This document shows, piece after piece, positions 53,544-60,857 of a stretch of 64,000 nucleotides of DNA (the first letter of the stretch is position 1; each line of letters starts with the position of its first letter). Position numbers and translations under genes: made by a program. The stretch is taken from the NCBI RefSeq assembly GCF_000717475.1, contig NZ_JPIK01000010.1, positions 62,001-126,000 of the forward strand, read 5' to 3'. Source of the stretch: Desulfonatronum thiodismutans (GTDB lineage Bacteria; Desulfobacterota; Desulfovibrionia; Desulfovibrionales; Desulfonatronaceae). Below the pieces are notes generated by a model that saw only the letters and a program-made list of their open reading frames with translations, searched no databases and was not told the origin of the DNA.

Positions 53544-53813
53544 ATGCCAACAATCAGCATGTTTTACGGTATTCTGATTTGCATGTATTTTTATGATGAT
53601 GAAAGACATCATCTGCCACATATTCATGCTAAATATCAGGGACAGGATGCGGCTTTCAATATTCTTGACGGTGAGGTGATCAGCGGCGAGATTCCGCTTG
53701 CCAAGAAGCGATTGGTGCAGGCATGGATAGAAATCAATCGTGAATCGTTATTGGCTGATTGGGAGCTGGCAGCTAGCGGGCAGCAACTTTTGCCTATTGA
53801 TCCGTTACGATAG
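53544..53813 (+). CDS. DUF4160 protein
   Basis: The 89-residue protein begins MPTISMFYGILICMYFYDDERHHLPHIHAKY, in parts, which contains the DUF4160 signature of a Tyr/Asp pair and HxPHxHAxY. The next gene is DUF2442; these two families are repeatedly adjacent and have been proposed as a type II TA-like pair, but neither has an established biochemical role. AAAGGAGA lies just upstream of ATG 53544. Confidence 0.88.
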   Translation: MPTISMFYGILICMYFYDDERHHLPHIHAKYQGQDAAFNILDGEVISGEIPLAKKRLVQAWIEINRESLLADWELAASGQQLLPIDPLR

Positions 53814-53822
53814 GAGGTGATC

Positions 53823-54056
53823 ATGGAGAAAGTAACTCAAGTTTATCCGCTTGATGACTATAAGTTAAAAATGCAATTTAATACAGGGGAAACACGTATT
53901 TTTGATGCACGACCATATTTGCAAAAAGGAGTGTTTCAACAACTTCAAGACGAGACGCGGTTTCGTCAGGCTTATGTTGCCCTGGATACAGTTTGTTGGC
54001 CCGGTGGCCTGGATATAGCGCCTGAAACCTTGTATGATCGCTCACAGCCGGAATAA
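53823..54056 (+). CDS. DUF2442 protein
   Basis: This 77-residue protein reads KVTQVYPLDDYKLKMQFNTGETRIFDARPYL, in parts, and VCWPGGLDIAPETLYDRS, the DUF2442 core. AGGAGGTGATC is directly before ATG 53823, a near-perfect ribosome site. It follows the DUF4160 gene by 9 bp. The proteins probably interact, and by analogy with other small two-gene modules may form a toxin-antitoxin pair. Confidence 0.88.
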   Translation: MEKVTQVYPLDDYKLKMQFNTGETRIFDARPYLQKGVFQQLQDETRFRQAYVALDTVCWPGGLDIAPETLYDRSQPE

Positions 54057-54138
54057 TCGTTACAGGTTTTTCATTCGGTATGAGTTTTCAACTGCGAGCC
54101 GTGAACTACGAGCTCAACTTCAGCGATTTTTGTTCTTT

Positions 54139-54302
54139 ATCGAATTATATTGGCTTGTTGGATCTAGAAAACAGTGGTTTGGGCAACAAAAGTTCTCTGT
54201 AAGGGGTCAAAATAGGCCTGTTTTGGGGGTAAAGATGAATAAATACAGGCGATTGCTGGTCTCAGGGCGATTGCTGGTCTCAGAGACCCAGCCCGACCCC
54301 TG
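54139..54302 (+). repeat. Accessory repeat family A, copy 2
   Basis: It matches 53353-53516 but contains a short internal duplication of GCGATTGCTGGTCTCAG near its 3' end and closes with GGTCTCAGAGACC, a near palindrome. Together with copy 1 it brackets the DUF4160/DUF2442 genes. Confidence 0.85.
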
Positions 54303-54343
54303 AAAATTGAAAATCCGAGATTAGATACCTGGCACCCAATCCT

Positions 54344-54424
54344 TCCTTCCGTGCTTTTCCGTGCCTTCCGTGGGCAAAATCTTTTTCTGATTTTTCCCCA
54401 CGGAACACACGGAAAGACACTGAA
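54344..54424 (+). repeat. TTCCGTG repeat block, left
   Basis: Repeated TTCCGTG units lead into CTTCCGTGGGC, then an AT-rich spacer with CTTTTTCTGA, then the complementary CCCACGGAACACACGGAA. A related block lies at 54955-55085, so the two flank the RelBE-like pair at 54446-54939. Confidence 0.75.
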
Positions 54425-54445
54425 TCATTCAAAGAGGAAGTTGAT

Positions 54446-54661
54446 ATGTCTCGCGTCATGACGTTTGGAAATATTCTGGATGAGGTGGAGAAACTGCCTC
54501 TTGAAGATCAGGATATGTTCAGAGAAATTCTCACCAAGAGAGTCATTGAGCGTCGGCGGAATCAGCTTGCTGACGAAATTCGTGAGGCGCGCGCGGAATA
54601 TAATTCGGGAGAGTGCCAACCTGTAAGTGTGGACGATCTGATGAACGAGATCACCTCGTGA
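54446..54661 (+). CDS. RelB-like antitoxin
   Basis: The 71-residue protein is mostly helical and charged (DEVEKLPLEDQDMFREILTKR, in parts, then ADEIREAREEY-like REARAEYNSGECQPVSVDDLMNEI). AGAGGA precedes ATG 54446. This acidic-helical plan with a 'LPxExQ' opening is shared by antitoxins of RelE/YafQ-type modules. The stop overlaps the toxin GTG. Confidence 0.75.
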   Translation: MSRVMTFGNILDEVEKLPLEDQDMFREILTKRVIERRRNQLADEIREARAEYNSGECQPVSVDDLMNEITS

Positions 54662-54939
54662 AGCGACTCCTGATTCGCTCCCCATCCTTTGTTCGTGCAG
54701 CAAAACGGTTTGTCAAAAAGCGTCTTGATAATGGAACTGAATTGCGAAAAGCGCTGACTTTACTTGAAAATGATGTTTTTCATCCAAGCTTGAAGGCGCA
54801 TAAGCTTCAGGGCAAGTTGACTGGATCATGGGCATGCTGTGTTGGCTATGATCTCAGGATTATTTTCCGTTTGGACCGGTATAATGAGCAAGAGGCCATT
54901 TTTCTGGAAACGATGGGCACACATGATGAGGTTTATTGA
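54658..54939 (+). CDS. RelE/YafQ-family toxin
   Basis: The 93-residue protein starts KRLLIRSPSFVRAAKRFVKKR and continues LLENDVFHPSLKAHKLQGKLTGSWACCVGYDLRIIFRL, read in parts, ending LETMGTHDEVY. The His-x-L...G.W.....DLRIIFR pattern and terminal TH-x-VY are typical of YafQ/RelE-like mRNA interferases. GTG 54658 overlaps the antitoxin TGA; an earlier ATG at 54613 would overlap it by 49 bp and is less likely. Confidence 0.86.
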   Translation: MKRLLIRSPSFVRAAKRFVKKRLDNGTELRKALTLLENDVFHPSLKAHKLQGKLTGSWACCVGYDLRIIFRLDRYNEQEAIFLETMGTHDEVY

Positions 54940-54954
54940 AATTTGCAAAAAAAC

Positions 54955-55085
54955 TCCTCCTGTCTTCCGTGGGCGAAATCTTTCTGTATTTTTTCCCATG
55001 GAACACACGGAAGGGCACGGAAGTCGGAGATCGGAAATCGATGATTCTCTTTCCGTGTCCTTCCGTGTATTCCGTGGGCAATCCC
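54955..55085 (+). repeat. TTCCGTG repeat block, right
   Basis: CTTCCGTGGGCGAAATCTTTC, then CCATGGAACACACGGAAGGGCACGG (read as shorter pieces) and a mirror unit TTTCCGTGTCCTTCCGTGTATTCCGTGGGC. It resembles 54344-54424, fills the gap after the RelE-like gene, and adjoins the broken relE at 55125. Confidence 0.75.
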
Positions 55086-55124
55086 CTGTTCTGATTGCTT
55101 TTAACATTCCATGAGTTGAAAGGC

Positions 55125-55279
55125 CCAAGAATGAACTCCATACCCCAAAGAGCGGCCGAGGGGATGTGAGGATTTTCCAGGCGCTGGACGAGCTTCTTTT
55201 TCATGAGGTCTCGAAGATCTGGAGACAGTTTGTTCCATTCTTTTAAGGCCAGATCATGGAACCGCAATTTATAGGTCAT
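55125..55279 (-). pseudogene. Truncated RelE-like toxin
   Basis: On the minus strand TYKLRFHDLALKEWNKLSPDL, then MKKKLVQRLENPHIPSAALWGME form the first half of a RelE toxin (catalytic residues of RelE lie in the missing half). After about residue 50 the frame runs into TTCCGTG-type repeat sequence and continues as non-family residues to 54860. The gene is therefore broken by the repeat insertion and is unlikely to be active. It follows the intact antitoxin gene. Confidence 0.7.
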
Positions 55280-55514
55280 CCATGCTCACCTCCACAAAGG
55301 GTCCGGCCGAGCGTTCTCGAATGATTCTTCCATCCTCAATGTCTTCGAGGCGATCAATCAGCCGTTCATAGTGCTCTGCGGAAAGAAGATAGGCTGCTAC
55401 CTTGTTGTGGTTGAGAATTGCGACTGGATCGCTGCCCGCTTGGTTGAGGACATTGGTAAAATTCCGTTTCAACTCAGTGACGCTGACGATTTTGTCGGTG
55501 TAGATTGTTTGCAT
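55269..55514 (-). CDS. RelB/YefM-type antitoxin
   Basis: The 81-residue protein reads DKIVSVTELKRNFTNVLNQAGSDPVAILNHNKVAAYLL, in parts, a Phd/YefM DNA-binding domain, followed by an acidic helix (EHYERLIDRLEDIEDGRII). AAGGAG is six bases upstream of ATG 55514. Its cognate RelE is truncated, so the antitoxin survives without a partner. It overlaps the relE remnant by 11 bp. Confidence 0.88.
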   Translation of the reverse strand: MQTIYTDKIVSVTELKRNFTNVLNQAGSDPVAILNHNKVAAYLLSAEHYERLIDRLEDIEDGRIIRERSAGPFVEVSMDDL

Positions 55515-55611
55515 TGCTGTGCTCCTTTTGGCATCTAATTTGACATTAAATATGGAGCTATAAAGGGCTTGTCAAGCGCATGGTTGGTGTATGCTTGGCA
55601 AGGCCAAGGTG

Positions 55612-55846
55612 TTCCAAGTGCCCTGTTTGATGCGATAGCAAGGGGAGAGGTTTTCTCTGCTCTAAGCGGGTTATTTATTCCGGCCTGAAATTTGCTGGAG
55701 ATTATCAAAAACCTCTAAGCGGGCAAGCCATGCCCAGGGTTAAACAAGCATATTCGTTGATTTCAGGCCTCTCAAGGGGATGTCAAAAAATGATCCGTGT
55801 CTGGGTGGGGAACCGAAGTAAGAGTCATGTTCAGTTTTTTTGGGGC
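55612..55846 (+). repeat. Accessory repeat family B, copy 2
   Basis: This copy begins CTGTTTGATGCGATAGCAAGG and shares CGGCCTGAAATTTGC, GGCAAGCCATGCCCAGGG, TTTCAGGCCTCTCAAGGGG and CATGTTCAGTTTTTTTGGGG with the other two. The stretches 55515-55611 and 55847-56179 hold no supportable gene; a 92-codon frame at 55901-56179 has no ribosome site or family match. Confidence 0.82.
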
Positions 55847-56179
55847 TCATCCGGGTCAAGCGTACGTGGCGAGAGTATTTAAAAAGATATTGAAAACCGG
55901 ATGTTTGCGTTGCACGCTCAATTCTCCAAGTTTACCCGCAGTGCAACGCCCATAAAGGGGGCGAGTTTCACGGGGCAGGCCAGGAAAACATCGCCGTCAG
56001 GCAGGAAGCCTCTCGGCTTTTGCATCTTTCCAGCAGGAGCCAAAAACTGTTTCCATGGTGTACCCTGCGGCTTTAGAGAAGCGGGCGGTTCAATTATCAT
56101 AGGGCTCCAGTCGAATGCTCTGATTCTTAACGGTTGGAAGCATATTTTACCCAGAATGCGTCACACGCGAAATGGGTAG

Positions 56180-56437
56180 GAAACCTTTGATTTCAGCGAG
56201 CACTATTCTGGATGGGTGACCAATGCGATTCGGAAAGGGAGCTTGACACGTGATGAAATTTGGACTGTTGAGCTGGCGGTTGGCAGCAAGAGCTTTGTTG
56301 ATATGCTGCGGCTGAAAATGGGTACAGCTCCACGGAAAGAGCCCGTTGCGCATCTGCATGAGAATCCTGCTGGATATGGTCAGGACAAGCGCGAGAATAT
56401 GATTGAGTGGGAAGTTTTTGGTTCAAGAGTTTTTTGA
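56180..56437 (+). pseudogene. Longest fragment resembling the C-terminus of a REP-associated transposase
   Basis: The frame reads ETFDFSEHYSGWVTNAIRKG, SLTRDEIWTVELAVGSKSF, VDMLRLKMGTAPRKEPVAHL, then RENMIEWEVFGSRVF and a stop. There is no start and no N-terminal catalytic HUH domain. The block W-(T/S)-x-E-x-AVGS-x-x-F is, as I remember it, characteristic of RAYT-type transposase tails. The fragments at 51868 and 53177 are the two halves of the same peptide, so three decayed copies are present. Confidence 0.65.
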
Positions 56438-56443
56438 CTTTTG

Positions 56444-56583
56444 TCGAATTATATTTGATGCTTGGATCTAGAAAACAGTGGTTTGGGCAACAAAAGTTCT
56501 CTGTAGGGGGTTAAAATAGGCCTGTTTTGAGGATCAAGATGAATAAATACAGGTGATTACTGGTCTCAGAGACCCAGCCCAGC
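56444..56583 (+). repeat. Accessory repeat family A, copy 3
   Basis: It follows the transposase-like fragment immediately, as copy 1 does at 53353. Most of the unit is conserved, ending CTCAGAGACCCAGCCC. Confidence 0.85.
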
Positions 56584-56589
56584 CGTCTT

Positions 56590-56790
56590 GGCTGAAACCT
56601 GTTTGGTACGATACCAAAGGGGCGGAAGTTTTCGTTGGTTTCAGCGGGTTATTCATTCCGGCCTGAAATTTGCTTTAATTTTTCGATAACCTCTAAGCAG
56701 GCAAGCTATGTCCAGAGTTTATCAAGCATATTCCTCGTTTCCAGGCCTCTCAAGGGTATGTCAAAACATTGTTCTGTGCCGGGGAAAGGG
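56590..56790 (+). repeat. Accessory repeat family B, copy 3
   Basis: It starts CTGTTTGGTACGATACCAAAG and shares the CGGCCTGAAATTTGC, GGCAAGCTATGTCCAGAG and CAGGCCTCTCAAGGG blocks. Here family A and family B units are directly adjacent, showing the composite A-B order. Between 56791 and 56975 only a short CGACACACGCGAAATGGGTA repeat (also at 56160) was noticed. Confidence 0.82.
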
Positions 56791-56975
56791 TTGGCATGGT
56801 GGAGTGAGAAGTTGGGTGGGGGTGGGTTTCGTGAACTATCCAAAATGCGACACACGCGAAATGGGTAAAAATGGCGAAAACTAGCTAAAATACGTGTGAC
56901 CCTGGTGAAATGTTGCAAGTGATTTCAGAGCACAAGCGTGAAATGGGCAGCGATCGCAAGGCTGAAAGTTGAGAT

Positions 56976-58622
56976 ATGACCATGCCTCCAAAGAAAAATA
57001 TTGCCGTCATAGGCTCCGGGTATTGGGGCAAGAATCTTGTGCGCAACTTCCACGGTTTGGGAGTGTTGGGAATGATCTGCGAACGGGACGAGACCCTGTT
57101 GTCCACGTTCCGCTCCTCGTATCCTGACGTGCAAACGTGCCTCGCCGCTTCCCAGGTGTTTGCGAATCCGGACATAGAGGCCGTGGCCGTGGCCACGCCT
57201 GCGGAGACGCATTATGCCCTGGTCCGCGAAGCCTTGCTATTCGGAAAGCACGTCTACGTGGAAAAGCCGTTTGTCCTGGAGCAAGCGCACGGACAGGAAT
57301 TGATTTCGTTGGCTGAGCAAAAGGGCTTGGTGCTCATGGTCGGGCACATGCTCCAGTATCACCCGGTGTTCGTGCGCCTGCGGGAAATGGTCGCGCACGG
57401 GGACTTGGGGAAAATCGACTACATCTATTCACACCGCTTGAATCTGGGGAAAATCAGGAGGGAGGAGAACATTCTCTGGTCCTTTGCCCCACACGATATT
57501 TCCATGATTCTGGCCCTGGCCGGGGAAGCACCGGAGCGCATCCTGGCCACGGGCGGCAACTATCTGCATCAGCGCATCGCGGACGTGACCACCACGCACC
57601 TGGATTTTCCTTCGGGCCTCAAGGCCCATGTTTTCGTGTCATGGCTGCATCCGTTCAAGGAGCAGAAGTTGGTGGTCGTGGGGCAAAAGGCCATGGCCGT
57701 GTTCGACGACACGAGGGCTTGGCCGGACAAGCTGCTGATCTATCCCCATGAGATACGCTGGGAGAACGGTGCGCCAGTGCCTTCCAGGGCGGAGCCCGTG
57801 CGTTGCGAGGCGCCAGAGGCGGAACCGCTCAAGGAACAGTGTCGGCATTTCGTGGAATGCGTTGAACAAGGCTGCGTGCCCAGGACCGACGGTCAGGAAG
57901 GACTTTCCGTATTGCGCGTGCTGAATGCGGCCCAGTGGTCCCTGGAGCATGGCGGCAGGCCGGCGATTCTGGAGGCGTCAAGCTCCCTGCAACCCTCACA
58001 GACAGCGTCGCAAGATCGTTCCCATCGACTCGTCTATCAAGCCCATGAAACAGCGGTTATCGATCCTGGCGCCGATATCGGGGTAGGATCGAAAATCTGG
58101 CATTTTTCGCATATTCTTTCCGGTACGACAATAGGCAATGATTGCACCATCGGTCAAAATGCAATGGTCGGCCCGGATGTGCGCATTGGAAACAAATGCA
58201 AAATTCAAAACAACGTTTCAGTCTACAAGGGGGTCACGCTGGAGGACGGCGTGTTCTGCGGGCCGTCCATGGTGTTTACCAACGTGTTCAATCCCCGAGC
58301 CCTGATCCGCAAGATGGACCAGGTTCGGCCGACCCTGGTCAAGACCGGCGCAACGCTGGGCGCGAACTGCACCATCATCTGCGGCGCGACCATCGGCAGA
58401 TATGCCCTTGTGGCCGCGGGCGCCGTGGTTACAGAGGACGTTCCGGATTTTGCCCTGGTCATGGGCGTGCCTGCCCGTCAGGCGGGGTGGGTCAGCCGCC
58501 ATGGTGAACGATTGGACCTGCCTGTGGCGGGCGATGGAGAAGCCATGTGCCCGGCCACGGGCGAAAAATACCTGCTGCAAGGCAGCGTGCTGGTTTGCAA
58601 TGACGATTCGAACGAAATATGA
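56976..58622 (+). CDS. Gfo/Idh/MocA sugar dehydrogenase fused to a hexapeptide-repeat N-acyltransferase (WlbA-WlbB-like)
   Basis: The protein has 548 residues and two modules. The N-terminal Rossmann domain (about 6-125) opens [21 protein letters not shown] and contains EKPFVLE with the conserved Lys, followed by the C-terminal Gfo/Idh beta-sheet to about 330. Residues 355-515 are a left-handed beta-helix: [38 protein letters not shown], in parts, [10 protein letters not shown] and [15 protein letters not shown]. In other bacteria separate WlbA and WlbB proteins oxidise UDP-GlcNAcA at C3 and acetylate the derived 3-amino sugar. A matching aminotransferase is the next large gene, which supports that pathway as inference. 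The start may be ATG 56976 or 56982. Confidence 0.9.
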   Translation: MTMPPKKNIAVIGSGYWGKNLVRNFHGLGVLGMICERDETLLSTFRSSYPDVQTCLAASQVFANPDIEAVAVATPAETHYALVREALLFGKHVYVEKPFVLEQAHGQELISLAEQKGLVLMVGHMLQYHPVFVRLREMVAHGDLGKIDYIYSHRLNLGKIRREENILWSFAPHDISMILALAGEAPERILATGGNYLHQRIADVTTTHLDFPSGLKAHVFVSWLHPFKEQKLVVVGQKAMAVFDDTRAWPDKLLIYPHEIRWENGAPVPSRAEPVRCEAPEAEPLKEQCRHFVECVEQGCVPRTDGQEGLSVLRVLNAAQWSLEHGGRPAILEASSSLQPSQTASQDRSHRLVYQAHETAVIDPGADIGVGSKIWHFSHILSGTTIGNDCTIGQNAMVGPDVRIGNKCKIQNNVSVYKGVTLEDGVFCGPSMVFTNVFNPRALIRKMDQVRPTLVKTGATLGANCTIICGATIGRYALVAAGAVVTEDVPDFALVMGVPARQAGWVSRHGERLDLPVAGDGEAMCPATGEKYLLQGSVLVCNDDSNEI

Positions 58623-58698
58623 ATCGTGAAAAGTGAATGGTCGTGGCGCTGCTCTGATTTTATGATTGAATGCAGATGTTTTGCCAGGAGATATGCAC

Positions 58699-58989
58699 AT
58701 GCAGATAAAGGCCCATTACAGTCAAGGACGCTTGGAGTTTGCGGTGCCCTTGAGGCTTGCCCGTGATTCGTTCCCAGTGGTGGTGGAGTTGCCTGACAGC
58801 GCGGTCCACTCCGAGGAGACTCCCTCAACCAGCAATAATGCCACGTTGCCACCCAGACCCCTGGGCCGAGAGCTTTTGGAAGAGTTCCGGAAAATCCTTG
58901 GCCCGTTTCAGGCCAAACGCCCGGCTGCAAGCGTGGGGGAAGACAGGGCGGCGTATATTGACGCACTTGCCGAGAAATACACAAAATGA
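58699..58989 (+). CDS. Small VapB/AF2212-like protein, probable antitoxin
   Basis: The 96-residue protein opens QIKAHYSQGRLEFAVPLRLARDSF and VVVELPDSAV, resembling the short AF2212-type hairpin domain of antitoxins that pair with PIN domains. The second half is acidic/helical (PLGRELLEEFRKILGPFQ), ending AYIDALAEKY. ATG 58699 has AGGAG eight bases upstream. Its stop overlaps the next ATG by 4 bp, and that next gene begins with a PIN domain, so the pair reads as antitoxin and toxin. Confidence 0.7.
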   Translation: MQIKAHYSQGRLEFAVPLRLARDSFPVVVELPDSAVHSEETPSTSNNATLPPRPLGRELLEEFRKILGPFQAKRPAASVGEDRAAYIDALAEKYTK

Positions 58990-60617
58990 AAAACCTTGTC
59001 TTTGACGTCAATGTCATCCTGGACCTTTGGCTGCAGCGGCGTCCGGAAGAGGAATTGCTGCTTCTCTCCGACTTGCTCGCAACCGGTTCGCAGAGTGGAT
59101 ATCAATGCTGGATCTGTGCTTGCAGCATTCCTGTCCTGGAGTACGTCGTTCGACGGGAACTTAAAAAGAATGGCGCGGACGCTCTGCAAGCCAAACGGAT
59201 TGCCAAGCAACTGCTGACCCGTCTCCTTGAATATGCCGCTCCGCTGACATGCTTTGGGTTCCATCAGGACGCTTCTCTTGTTGCAAAAGAGGACGTGGAA
59301 GATGCCCAGATTGTCCGCGCCGCCTCCCTGCTTTGCTGTCCCACGGCTATCGTGACCAATGAAAAACGCTTTGACGTCGCGGATGCGAATGTCCTGGAAC
59401 GTACACCGGCCCAAGCCCGTGAATGGATCCAAGACTTAACGCAAACGAACATTGAGTTCGTCGACCTGAAAACGCAGCAGGACCGCATTCGCCCAGATTT
59501 GGAAAAAAGCATCCACACTGTTTTGCATCACGGTCGCTACATCCTGGGGCCGGAGGTCAGGGAACTGGAAGCAAGGCTGGGCCAGGCGGCTGAGGCCAAG
59601 CATGCCATTGCCTGCTCCTCGGGAACGGACGCCCTGCTCATGGCGCTGATGGCCCTGGAGGTCGGACCGGGAGACGCGGTACTCACGACCCCGTTCAGCT
59701 TCGTGGCCACCGCGGACGTCATCGCCCGCCTGGGCGCCACGCCCGTGTTCGTGGATATTGATCCGCAGACGTACAACATTGATCCGGTTAAGTTATGTGA
59801 AATGCTGGAATGCTGGAATGCTGGCATAAAACATGATGCTGGGATGCCTGATAAGTCGCTTGGACGGTTGCGGCCCAAGGCGATCATCACCGTTGATCTG
59901 TACGGCCTGCCCTGCGACTACGACGCCATCAATGCCGTGGCCCGTAAGCACGGCTTGGCCGTAATCAGGGACGGGGCTCAATCTTTCGGATCACGGTACA
60001 AAGGCCGCTCCTTCGGCACCCTGGCGGACATCAGCTGCACGTCCTTTTTTCCTACCAAGCCCTTGGGCTGTTACGGCGACGGCGGAGCGCTGTTCACGGA
60101 CAACGACGATCTGGCGCACCGCCTGACCTCCATCCGAGTGCACGGCCAAGGCGCAAACAAGTACGACACCGTGCGCCTGGGCATCAAGGGCCGCATGGAC
60201 ACCCTGCAAGCGGCCATTCTGCTGCCCAAATTGGATATTTTCCCCAAGGAGCTGGAGGCGCGGGCTGAACTGGCATGGCAATATGCAGCGCATCTGGAGA
60301 GCAATGAGGATGTGCAACTGCCGGTGGAACCCGAAGGCGTCAGTTCCGCCTGGGCCCTGTACATTGTCCAGCTCCCCAATACACAATACCGCGAAGCTGT
60401 CCAGGCCAGGCTCAAAGAGAACGGTATCCCTTCCATGGTCTATTATGGCAAGCCCTTGCATTTGCAGCCGGCATTTGCTTCACTGGGGTACAAACCTGGA
60501 GCCTTTCCAGTTGCGGAGCAATGTGCAAATCGGGTCTTGAGCCTGCCTTTGCACCCGTATTTGCGGAAGGAGGAGGTGGAGTACGTGAACTCAAATTTGA
60601 AGAGTGGGAAAAGGTAA
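58986..60617 (+). CDS. PIN domain fused in frame to a DegT/DnrJ/EryC1-type sugar aminotransferase
   Basis: The protein has 543 residues. Residues 1-150 form a PIN domain: LVFDVNVILDLWL with Asp7, SIPVLEYVVRREL, KEDVEDAQIVRAASLL and AIVTNEKRF. From about residue 157 a complete PLP-dependent sugar aminotransferase follows: VDLKTQQDRIRPDLEKSI, HHGRYILGPEV, CSSGTDALLMAL, VDLYGLPCDYDAI, RDGAQSFG and the PLP Lys in SFFPTKPLGCYGDGGA. I found no ATG, GTG or TTG in frame near the module border, so the aminotransferase seems to be made only as part of the fusion. An insertion of about 20 residues near 275-295 is encoded by a GGAATGCT repeat. It would supply the 3-amino group to the sugar made by the upstream dehydrogenase (inference). 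Confidence 0.88.
   Translation: MKNLVFDVNVILDLWLQRRPEEELLLLSDLLATGSQSGYQCWICACSIPVLEYVVRRELKKNGADALQAKRIAKQLLTRLLEYAAPLTCFGFHQDASLVAKEDVEDAQIVRAASLLCCPTAIVTNEKRFDVADANVLERTPAQAREWIQDLTQTNIEFVDLKTQQDRIRPDLEKSIHTVLHHGRYILGPEVRELEARLGQAAEAKHAIACSSGTDALLMALMALEVGPGDAVLTTPFSFVATADVIARLGATPVFVDIDPQTYNIDPVKLCEMLECWNAGIKHDAGMPDKSLGRLRPKAIITVDLYGLPCDYDAINAVARKHGLAVIRDGAQSFGSRYKGRSFGTLADISCTSFFPTKPLGCYGDGGALFTDNDDLAHRLTSIRVHGQGANKYDTVRLGIKGRMDTLQAAILLPKLDIFPKELEARAELAWQYAAHLESNEDVQLPVEPEGVSSAWALYIVQLPNTQYREAVQARLKENGIPSMVYYGKPLHLQPAFASLGYKPGAFPVAEQCANRVLSLPLHPYLRKEEVEYVNSNLKSGKR
59806..59829 (+). repeat. In-gene GGAATGCT direct repeat
   Basis: Nearly perfect GAAATGCT/GGAATGCT/GGAATGCT units lie inside the aminotransferase module, in a stretch that adds residues compared with the usual spacing between the IDPxxYNI strand and the PKAIITVDLYG strand. 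Confidence 0.7.
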
Positions 60618-60857
60618 GGGAAAGAGGGATGAGGAAAGTGGCAAGTGAACAGTCTGATATTACTCAACGGCATGCGCTTGATCCGGGGGGGGCAAAACGC
60701 ATCACTCTGGAACTGACCAGCCGTTGGACACTAAAGCGAATTAAGCGACTACTTTTTAATTTTTGTTTCATATATCTTCTATAGGTTAGTAAGTCTAGCA
60801 AAGAGCAAGTATTTTATAAGTCAGCAAAAGTAGATTGTCTAAGAATTGTGAGGTGTG

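Noticed and set aside
55901..56179. 92-codon plus-strand frame in the accessory island
   Set aside because: No ribosome site, no family resemblance, and it runs across degenerate repeat sequence.
60521..60784. 87-codon frame overlapping the end of the PIN-aminotransferase gene and the composition switch
   Set aside because: It overlaps the real gene in another frame and its tail is in non-coding AT-rich sequence; no motif was seen.
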